Source: Solirubrobacteraceae bacterium (GTDB lineage: Bacteria; Actinomycetota; Thermoleophilia; Solirubrobacterales; Solirubrobacteraceae). Taken from it: a stretch of 64,000 bases of DNA. Position numbers and translations under genes: made by a program. The notes beneath the pieces are model-generated. The model did no database searches and was not told where the DNA came from. It worked only from the letters and a program-made list of their open reading frames with translations. Where the stretch lies: assembly GCA_017744415.1 (NCBI GenBank), contig JAGIBJ010000117.1:33056-97055 (forward strand). The letters are read 5' to 3'. Positions 16,655 to 24,240 of this stretch are shown here, piece after piece. How positions within the stretch are numbered: the first letter of the stretch is position 1; each line of letters starts with the position of its first letter.

Positions 16655-17958
16655 GGCGTGGCGCTCCCCGCCGCTCGCCGCGCAGCAAGCACCTCACGGA
16701 CCTCGTCGTGCGACGCGAAACGCTGGGTCCATCGGCCGTCGAACGGGAGATCGACGATCGCGCTCTGCTGCCGGACGCTGCTGACGGTGAGCCAGACGGC
16801 TTCGTCGATCTGGTCGACGATCTCCTGCGCATCACCATCGGTGACGCGGGCGAAGAGCCGCAGTCGCCCGGAGCGGAACGGGAGCGCGACGCGCGCCGAG
16901 AACTGCCAGACCGTGCCGGGTGCGGGGCGTTCGTCGGCGGGAAGGAGTCCGTTGTGGACCTCGAGCACGTCGTTGCCGCGATCGTCGCGCAGCCAGAGCC
17001 GGACGCGCGGCGCGATGAGTGGATCGACGATGACGACGTCGGCGGTGAGCGTGACCTCGCCACCGGTCGCGATGTGCCGAGTCGGGTGGAGATCGTCGTC
17101 GAGCGCCTCCACGTTCACGAGGTACGCGCTGTGGCTTCCGATGCGGTCCTCGACATCGGGCTCGGATTCGTCGGAGCCGGAGCTGCTCTCCGGCAGCCGG
17201 GCGGGCGCGGTGGTGCGGCCGAAGTTGTACTCGAGGTAGGCGTTGCCGACGGTCTCCGGGTCGCCGATCGCCGTGATCACGCCGTCTTCGACGAGCATCG
17301 CGCGGTCGCACTGGTCGACGACGGTACTCATGTCGTGGGTGACGAGCACGATGGTCTTGCCGCGCTCGCGCAGCTGGCGGAACACGTCGAAGCACTTCGC
17401 CTGGAACGACGCATCGCCGACGGCGAGCACCTCGTCGATGAGCAGGACATCGGCCTCGATCTGCGTCATCACGCTGAACGCGAGCCGCACCTGCATCCCG
17501 GAGGAGTAGTTCTTGAGCTTGACGTCCGCGTGCTCCTCGAGCTCGGCGAACGCGATCACCTCGTCGACACGGGCAGCCGCCTCGCGCGGTGTGAGGCCGA
17601 GCATGATGCCGTTGAGGATGATGTTGTCGCGCGCGGCGAGATCCGGGTTGAATCCGACGCCGAGCTCGATGAACGTCGAGAGGCGACCGGCGATGCGCAC
17701 GCGCCCGTGGTCCACCTTGTAGATGCCGGCCATGCACTTCAGCAGCGTGGACTTCCCGGAGCCGTTGCGGCCGACGATCCCGAAGAACTCGCCCTGGTAC
17801 ACCTCGAAGCTGACGTCACTCAGCGCGTGGAAGATGTGCGCCTCGCGGTCGAAGCGGGGATTGACGACACGCTCCTTGAGCGTGTGACGTCGCTCGCTGG
17901 GAAGCCGAAAGTCCTTCGAGACCCCATCGACCGCGATGGCTAGAGGGCGTCCGCTCAT
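16651..17958 (-). CDS. wzt: Polysaccharide ABC transporter ATPase Wzt with C-terminal carbohydrate-binding domain
   Basis: A 435-residue protein. Walker A is GRNGSGKS (residues 63-70), the signature is YSSGMQ (151-156) and Walker B is VLLIDE (171-176), with the usual switch His in LVTHDMS. After residue 250 an acidic linker leads to a C-terminal beta-sandwich (about 270-435), as in Wzt proteins that recognise the modified non-reducing end of the glycan before export. Its membrane partner is Wzm at 19652. It is translationally coupled to the GT4/methyltransferase fusion, whose product it may recognise. The TAGGGT promoter uses the TAG stop of ctaA as its first three bases. Confidence 0.9.
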   Translation of the reverse strand: MSGRPLAIAVDGVSKDFRLPSERRHTLKERVVNPRFDREAHIFHALSDVSFEVYQGEFFGIVGRNGSGKSTLLKCMAGIYKVDHGRVRIAGRLSTFIELGVGFNPDLAARDNIILNGIMLGLTPREAAARVDEVIAFAELEEHADVKLKNYSSGMQVRLAFSVMTQIEADVLLIDEVLAVGDASFQAKCFDVFRQLRERGKTIVLVTHDMSTVVDQCDRAMLVEDGVITAIGDPETVGNAYLEYNFGRTTAPARLPESSSGSDESEPDVEDRIGSHSAYLVNVEALDDDLHPTRHIATGGEVTLTADVVIVDPLIAPRVRLWLRDDRGNDVLEVHNGLLPADERPAPGTVWQFSARVALPFRSGRLRLFARVTDGDAQEIVDQIDEAVWLTVSSVRQQSAIVDLPFDGRWTQRFASHDEVREVLAARRAAGSATP

Positions 17959-17967
17959 CGACTCGGC

Positions 17968-17973
17968 ACCCTA
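17968..17973 (-). promoter_or_regulatory. -10 element TAGGGT of wzt, overlapping the ctaA stop codon
   Basis: TAGGGT on the minus strand, 9 nt before ATG 17958. Its first three bases are the TAG stop codon of the upstream ctaA gene (17971-17973). Confidence 0.55.
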
Positions 17974-18978
17974 GCGAGAACCGCTGTCGCGGGGAGGCGG
18001 TGCGCTCCACACGGCGCCGAGATCTGCCGGCGCTTGGCTCGTCGCCGGCGAGGGCGAGTTGACCAAGCGCTCCCGAAGCGCGCGCGGCTCGAGCCGGCCA
18101 GCCTCGAACACGGCGAAGAGGACGAGGACCCACACGATCGTCGCCAGGGCGATGTGCACCCAGACGACCTCGGCGGGCAGCCCGTTGTAGTACTGGTAGA
18201 GCCCGACGGCGCCCTGGATCGCGTAGACGCCGATGAGCGCGGCAACTCGGGTCAGCAGCGGCTGCGGCGCGCGACGGCGCCAGAGCACGAACAGCACGAT
18301 GGCCGTGAGGATCAGCGTCGCCGTGCCGAGGTGCCCGTGACGAAGGATGAGGGTGCGCAGCGTCTCCCCGCCGAACCAATTGATGCGGTTCACGACCTCG
18401 CCGGTGGCCGCGGAGCCCGGGTGCGGGCCAGCACCGGAGGCGAGCGCCCCGATCACGACGAGCAGCGACACGAGCGGGAGCAGCGCGCGGACCGACCAGA
18501 CCGCGACGCGGTCGGTGGCGAGCGGCCGGCTGCCGGCGGGGTGGCTCGAACGCCAGACGAGGAGCGCGCAGGCGACGAGGATGAGGAATGCGAGCAGGAA
18601 GTGCGCTATCACGAGGCCGGGCGACAGGTGGGTGGTGACCGTGACGACGCCGAGCGCGCCCTCGGCGGCCATACCGATCGGCGGCAGCGCCGAGATCCGC
18701 AGCAGCGTGGAATCCCGCGGCGCGCGGCGAAGCATCACGACGAACACGAACACCGACACCATGCCGATGGCGCCAGAGACGAGCCGGTTGCCGAACTCGA
18801 TCCACTGCGGCGTGCTGGCGGTGATCACCTGGTCGTTGCACTGCGGCCATTCGGGGCAGGCGAGGCCGGAGCCCGTCAGTCGTACCGCCGCGCCGCTGAA
18901 CACCGTCAGCACGAGGAGGACGAGCAGGGCCTGGGAGGCGCGGTGCGCCGCGTGCGGGGAGAACCGTGGGAGGCCCAT
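17971..18978 (-). CDS. ctaA: Heme A synthase, COX15/CtaA family
   Basis: A 335-residue protein with eight predicted membrane helices in two four-helix halves. It shows TGSGLACPEWPQC (the paired cysteines of the first extracytoplasmic loop), IEFGNRLVSG (the catalytic Glu is kept; the usual His before Arg is Asn), HLSPGLVIAHF, LRHGHLGTA and VWVHIALA, which supply heme-ligand histidines. It oxidises heme O to heme A for cytochrome c oxidase. ATG 18978 is preferred to GTG 19008 because TACGCT lies 6 nt upstream. It is functionally unrelated to the flanking glycan genes, so it is probably a resident core gene in a region that has acquired glycan genes. Confidence 0.88.
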   Translation of the reverse strand: MGLPRFSPHAAHRASQALLVLLVLTVFSGAAVRLTGSGLACPEWPQCNDQVITASTPQWIEFGNRLVSGAIGMVSVFVFVVMLRRAPRDSTLLRISALPPIGMAAEGALGVVTVTTHLSPGLVIAHFLLAFLILVACALLVWRSSHPAGSRPLATDRVAVWSVRALLPLVSLLVVIGALASGAGPHPGSAATGEVVNRINWFGGETLRTLILRHGHLGTATLILTAIVLFVLWRRRAPQPLLTRVAALIGVYAIQGAVGLYQYYNGLPAEVVWVHIALATIVWVLVLFAVFEAGRLEPRALRERLVNSPSPATSQAPADLGAVWSAPPPRDSGSR

Positions 18979-18984
18979 GCCTGA

Positions 18985-18990
18985 AGCGTA
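18985..18990 (-). promoter_or_regulatory. -10 element TACGCT, leaderless start of ctaA
   Basis: TACGCT on the minus strand, 6 nt before ATG 18978. It faces the rfbC promoter about 40 bp away. Confidence 0.55.
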
Positions 18991-19030
18991 CGCACGTCGC
19001 CTCGTCACAGGTCTCGCGCCCGCGTCGCGA

Positions 19031-19036
19031 TACGCT
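19031..19036 (+). promoter_or_regulatory. -10 element TACGCT, leaderless start of rfbC
   Basis: TACGCT, 7 nt, GTG 19044. It supports GTG 19044 over longer in-frame options. Confidence 0.55.
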
Positions 19037-19043
19037 CGGCGCC

Positions 19044-19604
19044 GTGCAGGTGACCGAACTTTCCATCCCCGGCGCCCTCGTGGTCCGGCCCGACGTGTTC
19101 GGCGACGAGCGCGGATTCTTCTGCGAGACCTACCGAGAGCCGTCGTGGGCTGAGCACGGCATCCCGACGACGTGGGCGCAGGACAATCACTCCCGCTCGT
19201 CCAGGGGTGTGCTGCGCGGGATGCACTTCGCGATCGGCGAGGGGCAGGCGAAGCTCATCCGCTGTGCTCGCGGCCGGATCCTGGACGTGATCGTCGATCT
19301 CCGCGCCGGCTCGCCGACCTACGGGCAGTCGGCGTCGACCGAGCTCTCCGACGAGAACATGCACCAGATGTACGTACCGATCGGATGTGCGCACGGATTC
19401 GTCGTGCTGAGCGACGTGGCCGACGTCGTCTACAAATGCTCGACGGTCTACGACCCCGCCGTCGAGCGGGGCATCGCCTATGACGATCCCGCGATCGGAA
19501 TCGAGTGGCCGGACGTGTCCCCGCTCATCGTCTCCGAGCGTGATCGCACGGCTCCCACGCTGGCGAGCGTGGCGGGTCAGCTCCCGTTCCGCTACCCGGA
19601 GTAG
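19044..19604 (+). CDS. rfbC: dTDP-4-dehydrorhamnose 3,5-epimerase
   Basis: A 186-residue RmlC-type cupin. Visible features are the DERGFFCETY strand, DNHSRSSRGVLRGMHF with the catalytic His61, VIVDLRAGSPTYG, VPIGCAHGFVVLSD and VVYKCSTVYDP, which supplies the conserved tyrosine. Length is typical. It catalyses the third step of dTDP-L-rhamnose synthesis; the other three enzymes are encoded at 38654-41591. It stands alone between ctaA and wzm, with its own leaderless promoter. A 5-bp hairpin (19626-19639) lies between it and the wzm promoter. Confidence 0.92.
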   Translation: MQVTELSIPGALVVRPDVFGDERGFFCETYREPSWAEHGIPTTWAQDNHSRSSRGVLRGMHFAIGEGQAKLIRCARGRILDVIVDLRAGSPTYGQSASTELSDENMHQMYVPIGCAHGFVVLSDVADVVYKCSTVYDPAVERGIAYDDPAIGIEWPDVSPLIVSERDRTAPTLASVAGQLPFRYPE

Positions 19605-19639
19605 CCCTCGGACCAGAGCGCGCTTCCCCGCCTCCGGGG

Positions 19640-19645
19640 TACAGT
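19640..19645 (+). promoter_or_regulatory. -10 element TACAGT, leaderless start of wzm
   Basis: TACAGT, 6 nt, ATG 19652. Confidence 0.55.
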
Positions 19646-19651
19646 GGCGCG

Positions 19652-20554
19652 ATGGTCGTGACCGGTCCAGAGGTGGTCGACGCGCCGTCGGCCGACTCGC
19701 GTGAGGCGTTGCCCGCCGTCGCGCCGTTGCACGAAATCGAGGGCCCCACCGCCCTCGGTGGGAGTTTGCGGAGGTTCGCCTACCTCACGTTCACGATTGC
19801 GACGACGGAGTTCAGGCTCCGCTTCTACGGGTCGGTGCTGGGCTACTTCTGGCAGCTCTTCCGCCCGCTGCTGCTGTTCGCGACGCTCTACGTCGTCTTC
19901 ACGCACATGGTGAAGGTGGGCGGCGCCGTGCCCCACTACCCGGCGATCCTGCTCATGAACATCGTCCTCTTCACCTTCTTCGGTGAGGGCGCCTCGGCCG
20001 TCACCTCGGTCGTCGATCGCGAGCAGCTGGTGCGGAAGATCCAGGTCCCGCGGCTCGCGATCCCGCTCGCGGTCACCGTCACGGCGCTCTTCAACCTCGC
20101 GCTGAACCTCCTGGTCGTCCTGCTGTTCGTGCTCGCCAACGGCAACCCGGTGCGCTTGAGCTGGCTCGAGATCCCGGTGCTCGTCGGGGCGCTCACGTTC
20201 CTCGCCGCGGGCTTCGCGATGCTCGTCTCGGCGCTGTACGTGCGTTACCGCGACGTGAAGCCGATCTGGGACGTGTTCATGCAGGTGCTGTTCTACGCCA
20301 CGCCGGTGATCTACGTGCTCGACGGGGTGGATGCGTTCAGCGACCGCTTCAAGGAGTACCTGGCGATGAACCCCGTCGCGACGGTGCTGATCCAGATGCG
20401 GCACAGCGTGGTCGACCCGTCCGCGCCCTCGGCGGCCGACGCGGTCGGCGGAGCGATCTGGCTGTTGGTTCCGATCGGCATCGCGCTGTTCGTGATCGTG
20501 CTCGGCTACCGCACGTTCAATCGCGAGGCCCCGCGGATCGCCGAAGAGCTGTAG
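19652..20554 (+). CDS. wzm: Polysaccharide ABC transporter permease Wzm
   Basis: A 300-residue ABC-2 permease. After a soluble N terminus of about 40 residues there are six predicted membrane helices, with the family motifs EFRLRFYGSVLGYFWQLFRP (coupling region before helix 1), VRKIQVPRLAIPLA and a YVRYRDVKPIWD loop. It forms the channel for glycan export with Wzt (16651-17958, opposite strand, about 1.7 kb away). The permease and ATPase genes are split by ctaA and rfbC, unlike the usual adjacent order. Confidence 0.9.
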   Translation: MVVTGPEVVDAPSADSREALPAVAPLHEIEGPTALGGSLRRFAYLTFTIATTEFRLRFYGSVLGYFWQLFRPLLLFATLYVVFTHMVKVGGAVPHYPAILLMNIVLFTFFGEGASAVTSVVDREQLVRKIQVPRLAIPLAVTVTALFNLALNLLVVLLFVLANGNPVRLSWLEIPVLVGALTFLAAGFAMLVSALYVRYRDVKPIWDVFMQVLFYATPVIYVLDGVDAFSDRFKEYLAMNPVATVLIQMRHSVVDPSAPSAADAVGGAIWLLVPIGIALFVIVLGYRTFNREAPRIAEEL

Positions 20555-20584
20555 CCGGCTCGGGCACACCGGCACGAGGGGGAG

Positions 20585-22768
20585 ATGGCCGATCCAGCGA
20601 GCCAGGAGGCCGAGCTGATCTCGGCCCTGACGGCAGAGGCGAACGCGCGCGATGCGGTCCGCGCGGCTGACGCCGCTGCGGCGGCCACGGCGCACAGCGG
20701 CTGGTCGTGGCGGCGTCGGCGCATCCTGCTCCCGCTGTACCTCAAGCAGGAATCGTGGCGGACGGCCGCCCGCGGGCGCACCATCGGGCTCGGCGCACTG
20801 CCGACTTCTCCGCGGGCCCAGCGGCCGACCTGGCGGCACGAGCAGGTCGTCGGTGGAGTCGAGCGTCTTGCCATCAGCGTCGATCCGCCGACGAGCCTGC
20901 GGTGGTCGTTGGAATTGGCGCGGCCGGTCGCGGTCTGCGGCTGGTTCGCCCTGCGCTCCGAGGCGTGGGAGGCGTTTCGTGATCCGCTTGAGCTCGCGGT
21001 TCGCGCGCTCGACGAGCAGGGAGCGACCGTCGCGGAGACGGTGGTGCGCATCCAGCCGGCCACGCGCCCGCTCGACCGTCGCTGGATCCCGTGGCGGGCG
21101 GAGCTCCCGGCTGTGGGGGCGTGCACGCTCGAACTCGCGACGTACGCTCCGCTCGGCTCCATGGACTATGCCTGGGCTGTCGTCGGCGACGTGCGCATCG
21201 ATCTCGGCGGTTCTCCGCTCGCCGCTTCGTCGCGCATGGTCGCTCGCTCGCGCGCGTGGCTCGGGTCGGCTCGTCGTCGATCGCGGCCCCTGACGCCGAC
21301 GTCGCCGATCGCGATCCTGATGCCCGTCCACGATCCGCCGCTTGCGCTTCTCGAGGCCACGATTGCGTCGGTGCTCGGGCAGACGTCGTCGGCCTGGGAG
21401 CTCTGCGTCGCAGACGACGGCTCCCGGAATCCGGTCGTGCGCGCGCGGCTGCAGGAGCTCGCGGCATCCGATCCTCGCGTTCGACTCGTCCGGCACGATG
21501 AGGCCGGCGGCATCAGCGCCGCCACCAACGCGGCGTGCGCACTCGCCTCCGCGCCCTACGTGGCGACGCTCGACCACGACGATCTCCTGCACCCGGAGGC
21601 CATCGCCAGCGTTGGCGCGGCGCTGGCCGCGGACGACACCATCGACGTCCTGTACACCGACAATGATCTCGTCGCAGGCGAGCGGCTGCGGTTCTCGGCA
21701 GCCCTCAAGCCCGACTGGTCGCCCGACCTGCTCCGCGCGGTGATGTACACGTTGCACCTGGGCGTCTACCGGCGCTCGCTCGTCGAGGAGGCCGGGGGGT
21801 GGCGGAGCGCCTTCGACGGCGCCCAGGACCACGACCTCGTCCTGCGACTCAGTGAGCGCACCCAGCGGATCGCACACCTCCCCAAGGTGCTCGCGCACTG
21901 GCGCGCGCACGGCGGATCGGCGGCGCTCGGAGAGCTCGCGAAGCCGTTGGCCTACGACCGTGGCCGGGCCGCGGTGGCGGAGCACCTCGAGCGCACGGGG
22001 TTGGCCGGCAGCGTCGAGCGTCTGGAATGGGCGGGGCGGTACCACGTGCGGCCCGAACGGACCCGGCCGGTGACCGTCCTGCTGCCCGTTGCGGCCGACG
22101 CGTCGGTCGTGGAGGCCTGGTCGTCGTCGGTGCGCGACGACGACCAGGTGCGCGTGGTCGGCGCCGGCCCCGGCCTCGCCGCCTGGCGCGACGCCCTCGA
22201 CGGCGTCCCCGACGATGCCGTCGTCCTGATCGTCGAAGCTCCGTGCGTGCCATCCGGCGATGCGGCCGCCGCCCTCGACGAGCTGGTTGGGCACGTCGAG
22301 GCCGGTGCGGCTGCCGCCGGAGGGCTCGTCGTCGACGACGACGCGCGCGTGCTTGCCGGACCGGTTGCCTTTCCGGAGGGCCTGCCGATGGGCGTTCAGG
22401 TGGGCGCCGACGCGGACGACCCGTCCCGCCACCCATCGCTCACCGTGGCGTCGAACCGGCTCGCGGTGCGGGGCGTGGTCGCGCTGCGGGCGCAGAGCGT
22501 GCGCGACCGTTCGGTGCGGCAGGCCGGCTCCCTGGCTCTCGCGGCGGTCACGCTCGCGCTCGGTGCGGCCGGCGCCCGAGTGCTCTGCAGCCCGCACGCG
22601 CGGTTCACGGCCACCGACGCCGGCACCCAGATGCTCGGTCGGACGAGCATCAGCGAGCTGCTCGCGCTCGACCGTGGCCCGGCCTCCGACCCCTACTGGA
22701 ACCCGCACCTGCGCCCCGACCTCAGCGACGAGTCGTACGACGAGCTCACCTACGAGGGGCGCGCGTGA
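20585..22768 (+). CDS. Glycosyltransferase family 2, large enzyme with degenerate second GT-like domain
   Basis: A 727-residue protein. Residues 1-235 are an unassigned beta-rich region. Residues 240-450 are a canonical GT2 domain (PIAILMPVHDPP, CVADDGSRNP, ATLDHDDLLHPEA metal site, FDGAQDHDLVLRL). Residues 480-727 look like a second GT2 fold (VTVLLPVAADAS) without an evident DxD, so this part is probably structural. A strong Shine-Dalgarno sequence (GAGGGGGAG) precedes ATG 20585, unlike the leaderless genes. It overlaps the next GT4 by GTGA. It probably extends the exported polymer. Confidence 0.8.
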   Translation: MADPASQEAELISALTAEANARDAVRAADAAAAATAHSGWSWRRRRILLPLYLKQESWRTAARGRTIGLGALPTSPRAQRPTWRHEQVVGGVERLAISVDPPTSLRWSLELARPVAVCGWFALRSEAWEAFRDPLELAVRALDEQGATVAETVVRIQPATRPLDRRWIPWRAELPAVGACTLELATYAPLGSMDYAWAVVGDVRIDLGGSPLAASSRMVARSRAWLGSARRRSRPLTPTSPIAILMPVHDPPLALLEATIASVLGQTSSAWELCVADDGSRNPVVRARLQELAASDPRVRLVRHDEAGGISAATNAACALASAPYVATLDHDDLLHPEAIASVGAALAADDTIDVLYTDNDLVAGERLRFSAALKPDWSPDLLRAVMYTLHLGVYRRSLVEEAGGWRSAFDGAQDHDLVLRLSERTQRIAHLPKVLAHWRAHGGSAALGELAKPLAYDRGRAAVAEHLERTGLAGSVERLEWAGRYHVRPERTRPVTVLLPVAADASVVEAWSSSVRDDDQVRVVGAGPGLAAWRDALDGVPDDAVVLIVEAPCVPSGDAAAALDELVGHVEAGAAAAGGLVVDDDARVLAGPVAFPEGLPMGVQVGADADDPSRHPSLTVASNRLAVRGVVALRAQSVRDRSVRQAGSLALAAVTLALGAAGARVLCSPHARFTATDAGTQMLGRTSISELLALDRGPASDPYWNPHLRPDLSDESYDELTYEGRA

Positions 22769-23961
22769 GCGCGCCGTCGCGGCCGCCCGTGCCCGGCGTG
22801 AACGTGATCGGGCAGTTCCGCGCGGAGTCGGGGATCGGCGAGGCCGCGCGCTCGGTGGTCGCGGCGCTCGACGCGGTCGGCATGCCGGTGCTCCCGGCCC
22901 TCCCGCCGGAAACGTCGCCCTCACGGCAGGGGGTCGCGTTCGACGTGGTGCCGCTCTCCAAGGCCACGTTCCCGGTGACCCTGTCGCTCCTCACGGCCTA
23001 TGAGACGGGCCCGCTCGTCGCCGCCGCCCCCGACCACATCACCCGCGGGCAGCTCGTGGGCCTCTGGTGGTGGGAAGTGGAGGACCTGCCCGACTTCATG
23101 GCGGAGGCGTTCGCGCACGTCGACGCCGTCTGGGCCGGCACCGAGCACGTGCAGCGGGCGCTCGCCCGCTCGGCGGGGGACACGCCGGTCGACCGGATCC
23201 GTTACGCCGTGCGCCGGCCCGAGCCGACCGGTGTCGATCGCGAGGCGCTCGGGCTGCCCACCGACGGGTGCCTGTTCCTCACCCTCTTCGGCTTTTACAG
23301 CGCCATGGCCCGCAAGAACCCGCAGGGCACGATCGCGGCGTTCGTGCGGGCGTTTCCCCGGGCCGAGCCCGGCGGGCCGCAGCTCGTGGTCAAGGTGATC
23401 GACGAGGACGCGCACCCCGCCGAGCTTGCCGCCCTGGAGGCGCTCATCGCGCCGCATCCGCACGTCCACCTCCTCACGGGTTATCGCGACCGGAGCGGGA
23501 TCGACGATCTCCTCGCGGCCGCCGACGTGGTCGTGTCGCTGCACCGAGCCGAGGGATTCGGCTACGCGCCGGCGGAGGCGATGGCGCTCGGCCGCACCGC
23601 CCTCGCCACGGGCTACTCGGGCAACCTCGACTACATGAACGCCGAGAACTCGGTGCTGGTGCCGGCGGAGGTCGTGCCGATCGGGCCCGAAGGCGCGCCG
23701 TATCCGGCCGAGTCGCGGTGGGCCGAGCCCGATCTCGCAGCCGCCGCGGACGCCATGCGCCAGCTCGCCGCCGACCCCGCCCGCCGCGCCGCGCTCGGGG
23801 CGCACGCCGCCGCAGACATGGCCGCGGGCTTCACCGATCGTGCTGCCGGCGAGAGCATCCTCGCCGCCCTCGCGCGGCTTCCCGAAACGCCCGCGAGGCC
23901 GAGCTGGTGGGCGCGCCGGCGGGCCGATCGCCTGGCCGCCGAGCTGCGGCGGACTCGCTAG
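22765..23961 (+). CDS. Glycosyltransferase family 4
   Basis: A 398-residue GT-B enzyme. It has GVNVIGQFRAESGIGEAARS near the N terminus, LWWWEVEDLP, the donor-site SLHRAEGFGYAPAEAMALG and GYSGNLDYMN. These match the GT4 domain of the fusion protein at 13145-16654, so the two are paralogues and may add the same type of sugar. GTG 22765 overlaps the preceding stop (GTGA); longer upstream frames are spurious. The gene is co-transcribed with the GT2 upstream. Its TAG stop forms the first half of the next -10 element. Confidence 0.85.
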   Translation: MSAPSRPPVPGVNVIGQFRAESGIGEAARSVVAALDAVGMPVLPALPPETSPSRQGVAFDVVPLSKATFPVTLSLLTAYETGPLVAAAPDHITRGQLVGLWWWEVEDLPDFMAEAFAHVDAVWAGTEHVQRALARSAGDTPVDRIRYAVRRPEPTGVDREALGLPTDGCLFLTLFGFYSAMARKNPQGTIAAFVRAFPRAEPGGPQLVVKVIDEDAHPAELAALEALIAPHPHVHLLTGYRDRSGIDDLLAAADVVVSLHRAEGFGYAPAEAMALGRTALATGYSGNLDYMNAENSVLVPAEVVPIGPEGAPYPAESRWAEPDLAAAADAMRQLAADPARRAALGAHAAADMAAGFTDRAAGESILAALARLPETPARPSWWARRRADRLAAELRRTR

Positions 23962-23964
23962 GGT
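23959..23964 (+). promoter_or_regulatory. -10 element TAGGGT, overlapping the upstream stop codon
   Basis: TAGGGT, 9 nt, ATG 23974. Bases 23959-23961 are also the TAG stop of the GT4 gene. Confidence 0.55.
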
Positions 23965-23973
23965 GCGTCGGCG

Positions 23974-24240
23974 ATGGCGTCCGACGAGAGCCTGGCCGAC
24001 GAGAACGCCCGGTTGCGCGCGCGTGTGGCCCAGCTCGAAGACGAGCTGGCGGCCGTCAAGCAGAGCACCGCGGTAACGGTGGCCAGCGCCCAGGAGACGC
24101 TCTACTGGTTCGAGCGCTGGGGCGTCGACTTCAACCGCCTCTTCAGTCGCCGCGAGATGGAGGTCGTGCGGAAGGGCGTCCGCGGCGCGCGCCAGGTCTA
24201 TCGCTCGGGCGTGTCGATCAAGCGGCGCATCGCGAGATGA
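23974..24240 (+). CDS. Small coiled-coil protein, unknown function
   Basis: An 88-residue protein. Residues 5-32 form a clear heptad coiled coil (SLADENARLRARVAQLEDEL), followed by an aromatic segment (LYWFERWGVDFNRLF) and a basic C terminus. There is no signal peptide or membrane helix. It starts 9 nt after a TAGGGT element and overlaps the large WsaF-like transferase by ATGA, so it is made in equal amounts with it. It may tether or dimerise that enzyme; this is inference. I do not recognise a family. Confidence 0.6.
   Translation: MASDESLADENARLRARVAQLEDELAAVKQSTAVTVASAQETLYWFERWGVDFNRLFSRREMEVVRKGVRGARQVYRSGVSIKRRIAR

Noticed and set aside
13145..23961. Recent duplication of the GT4 domain (fusion protein and the gene at 22765)
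   Set aside because: The shared motifs show paralogy, but similarity is limited to domain signatures, so a recent duplication is not supported.
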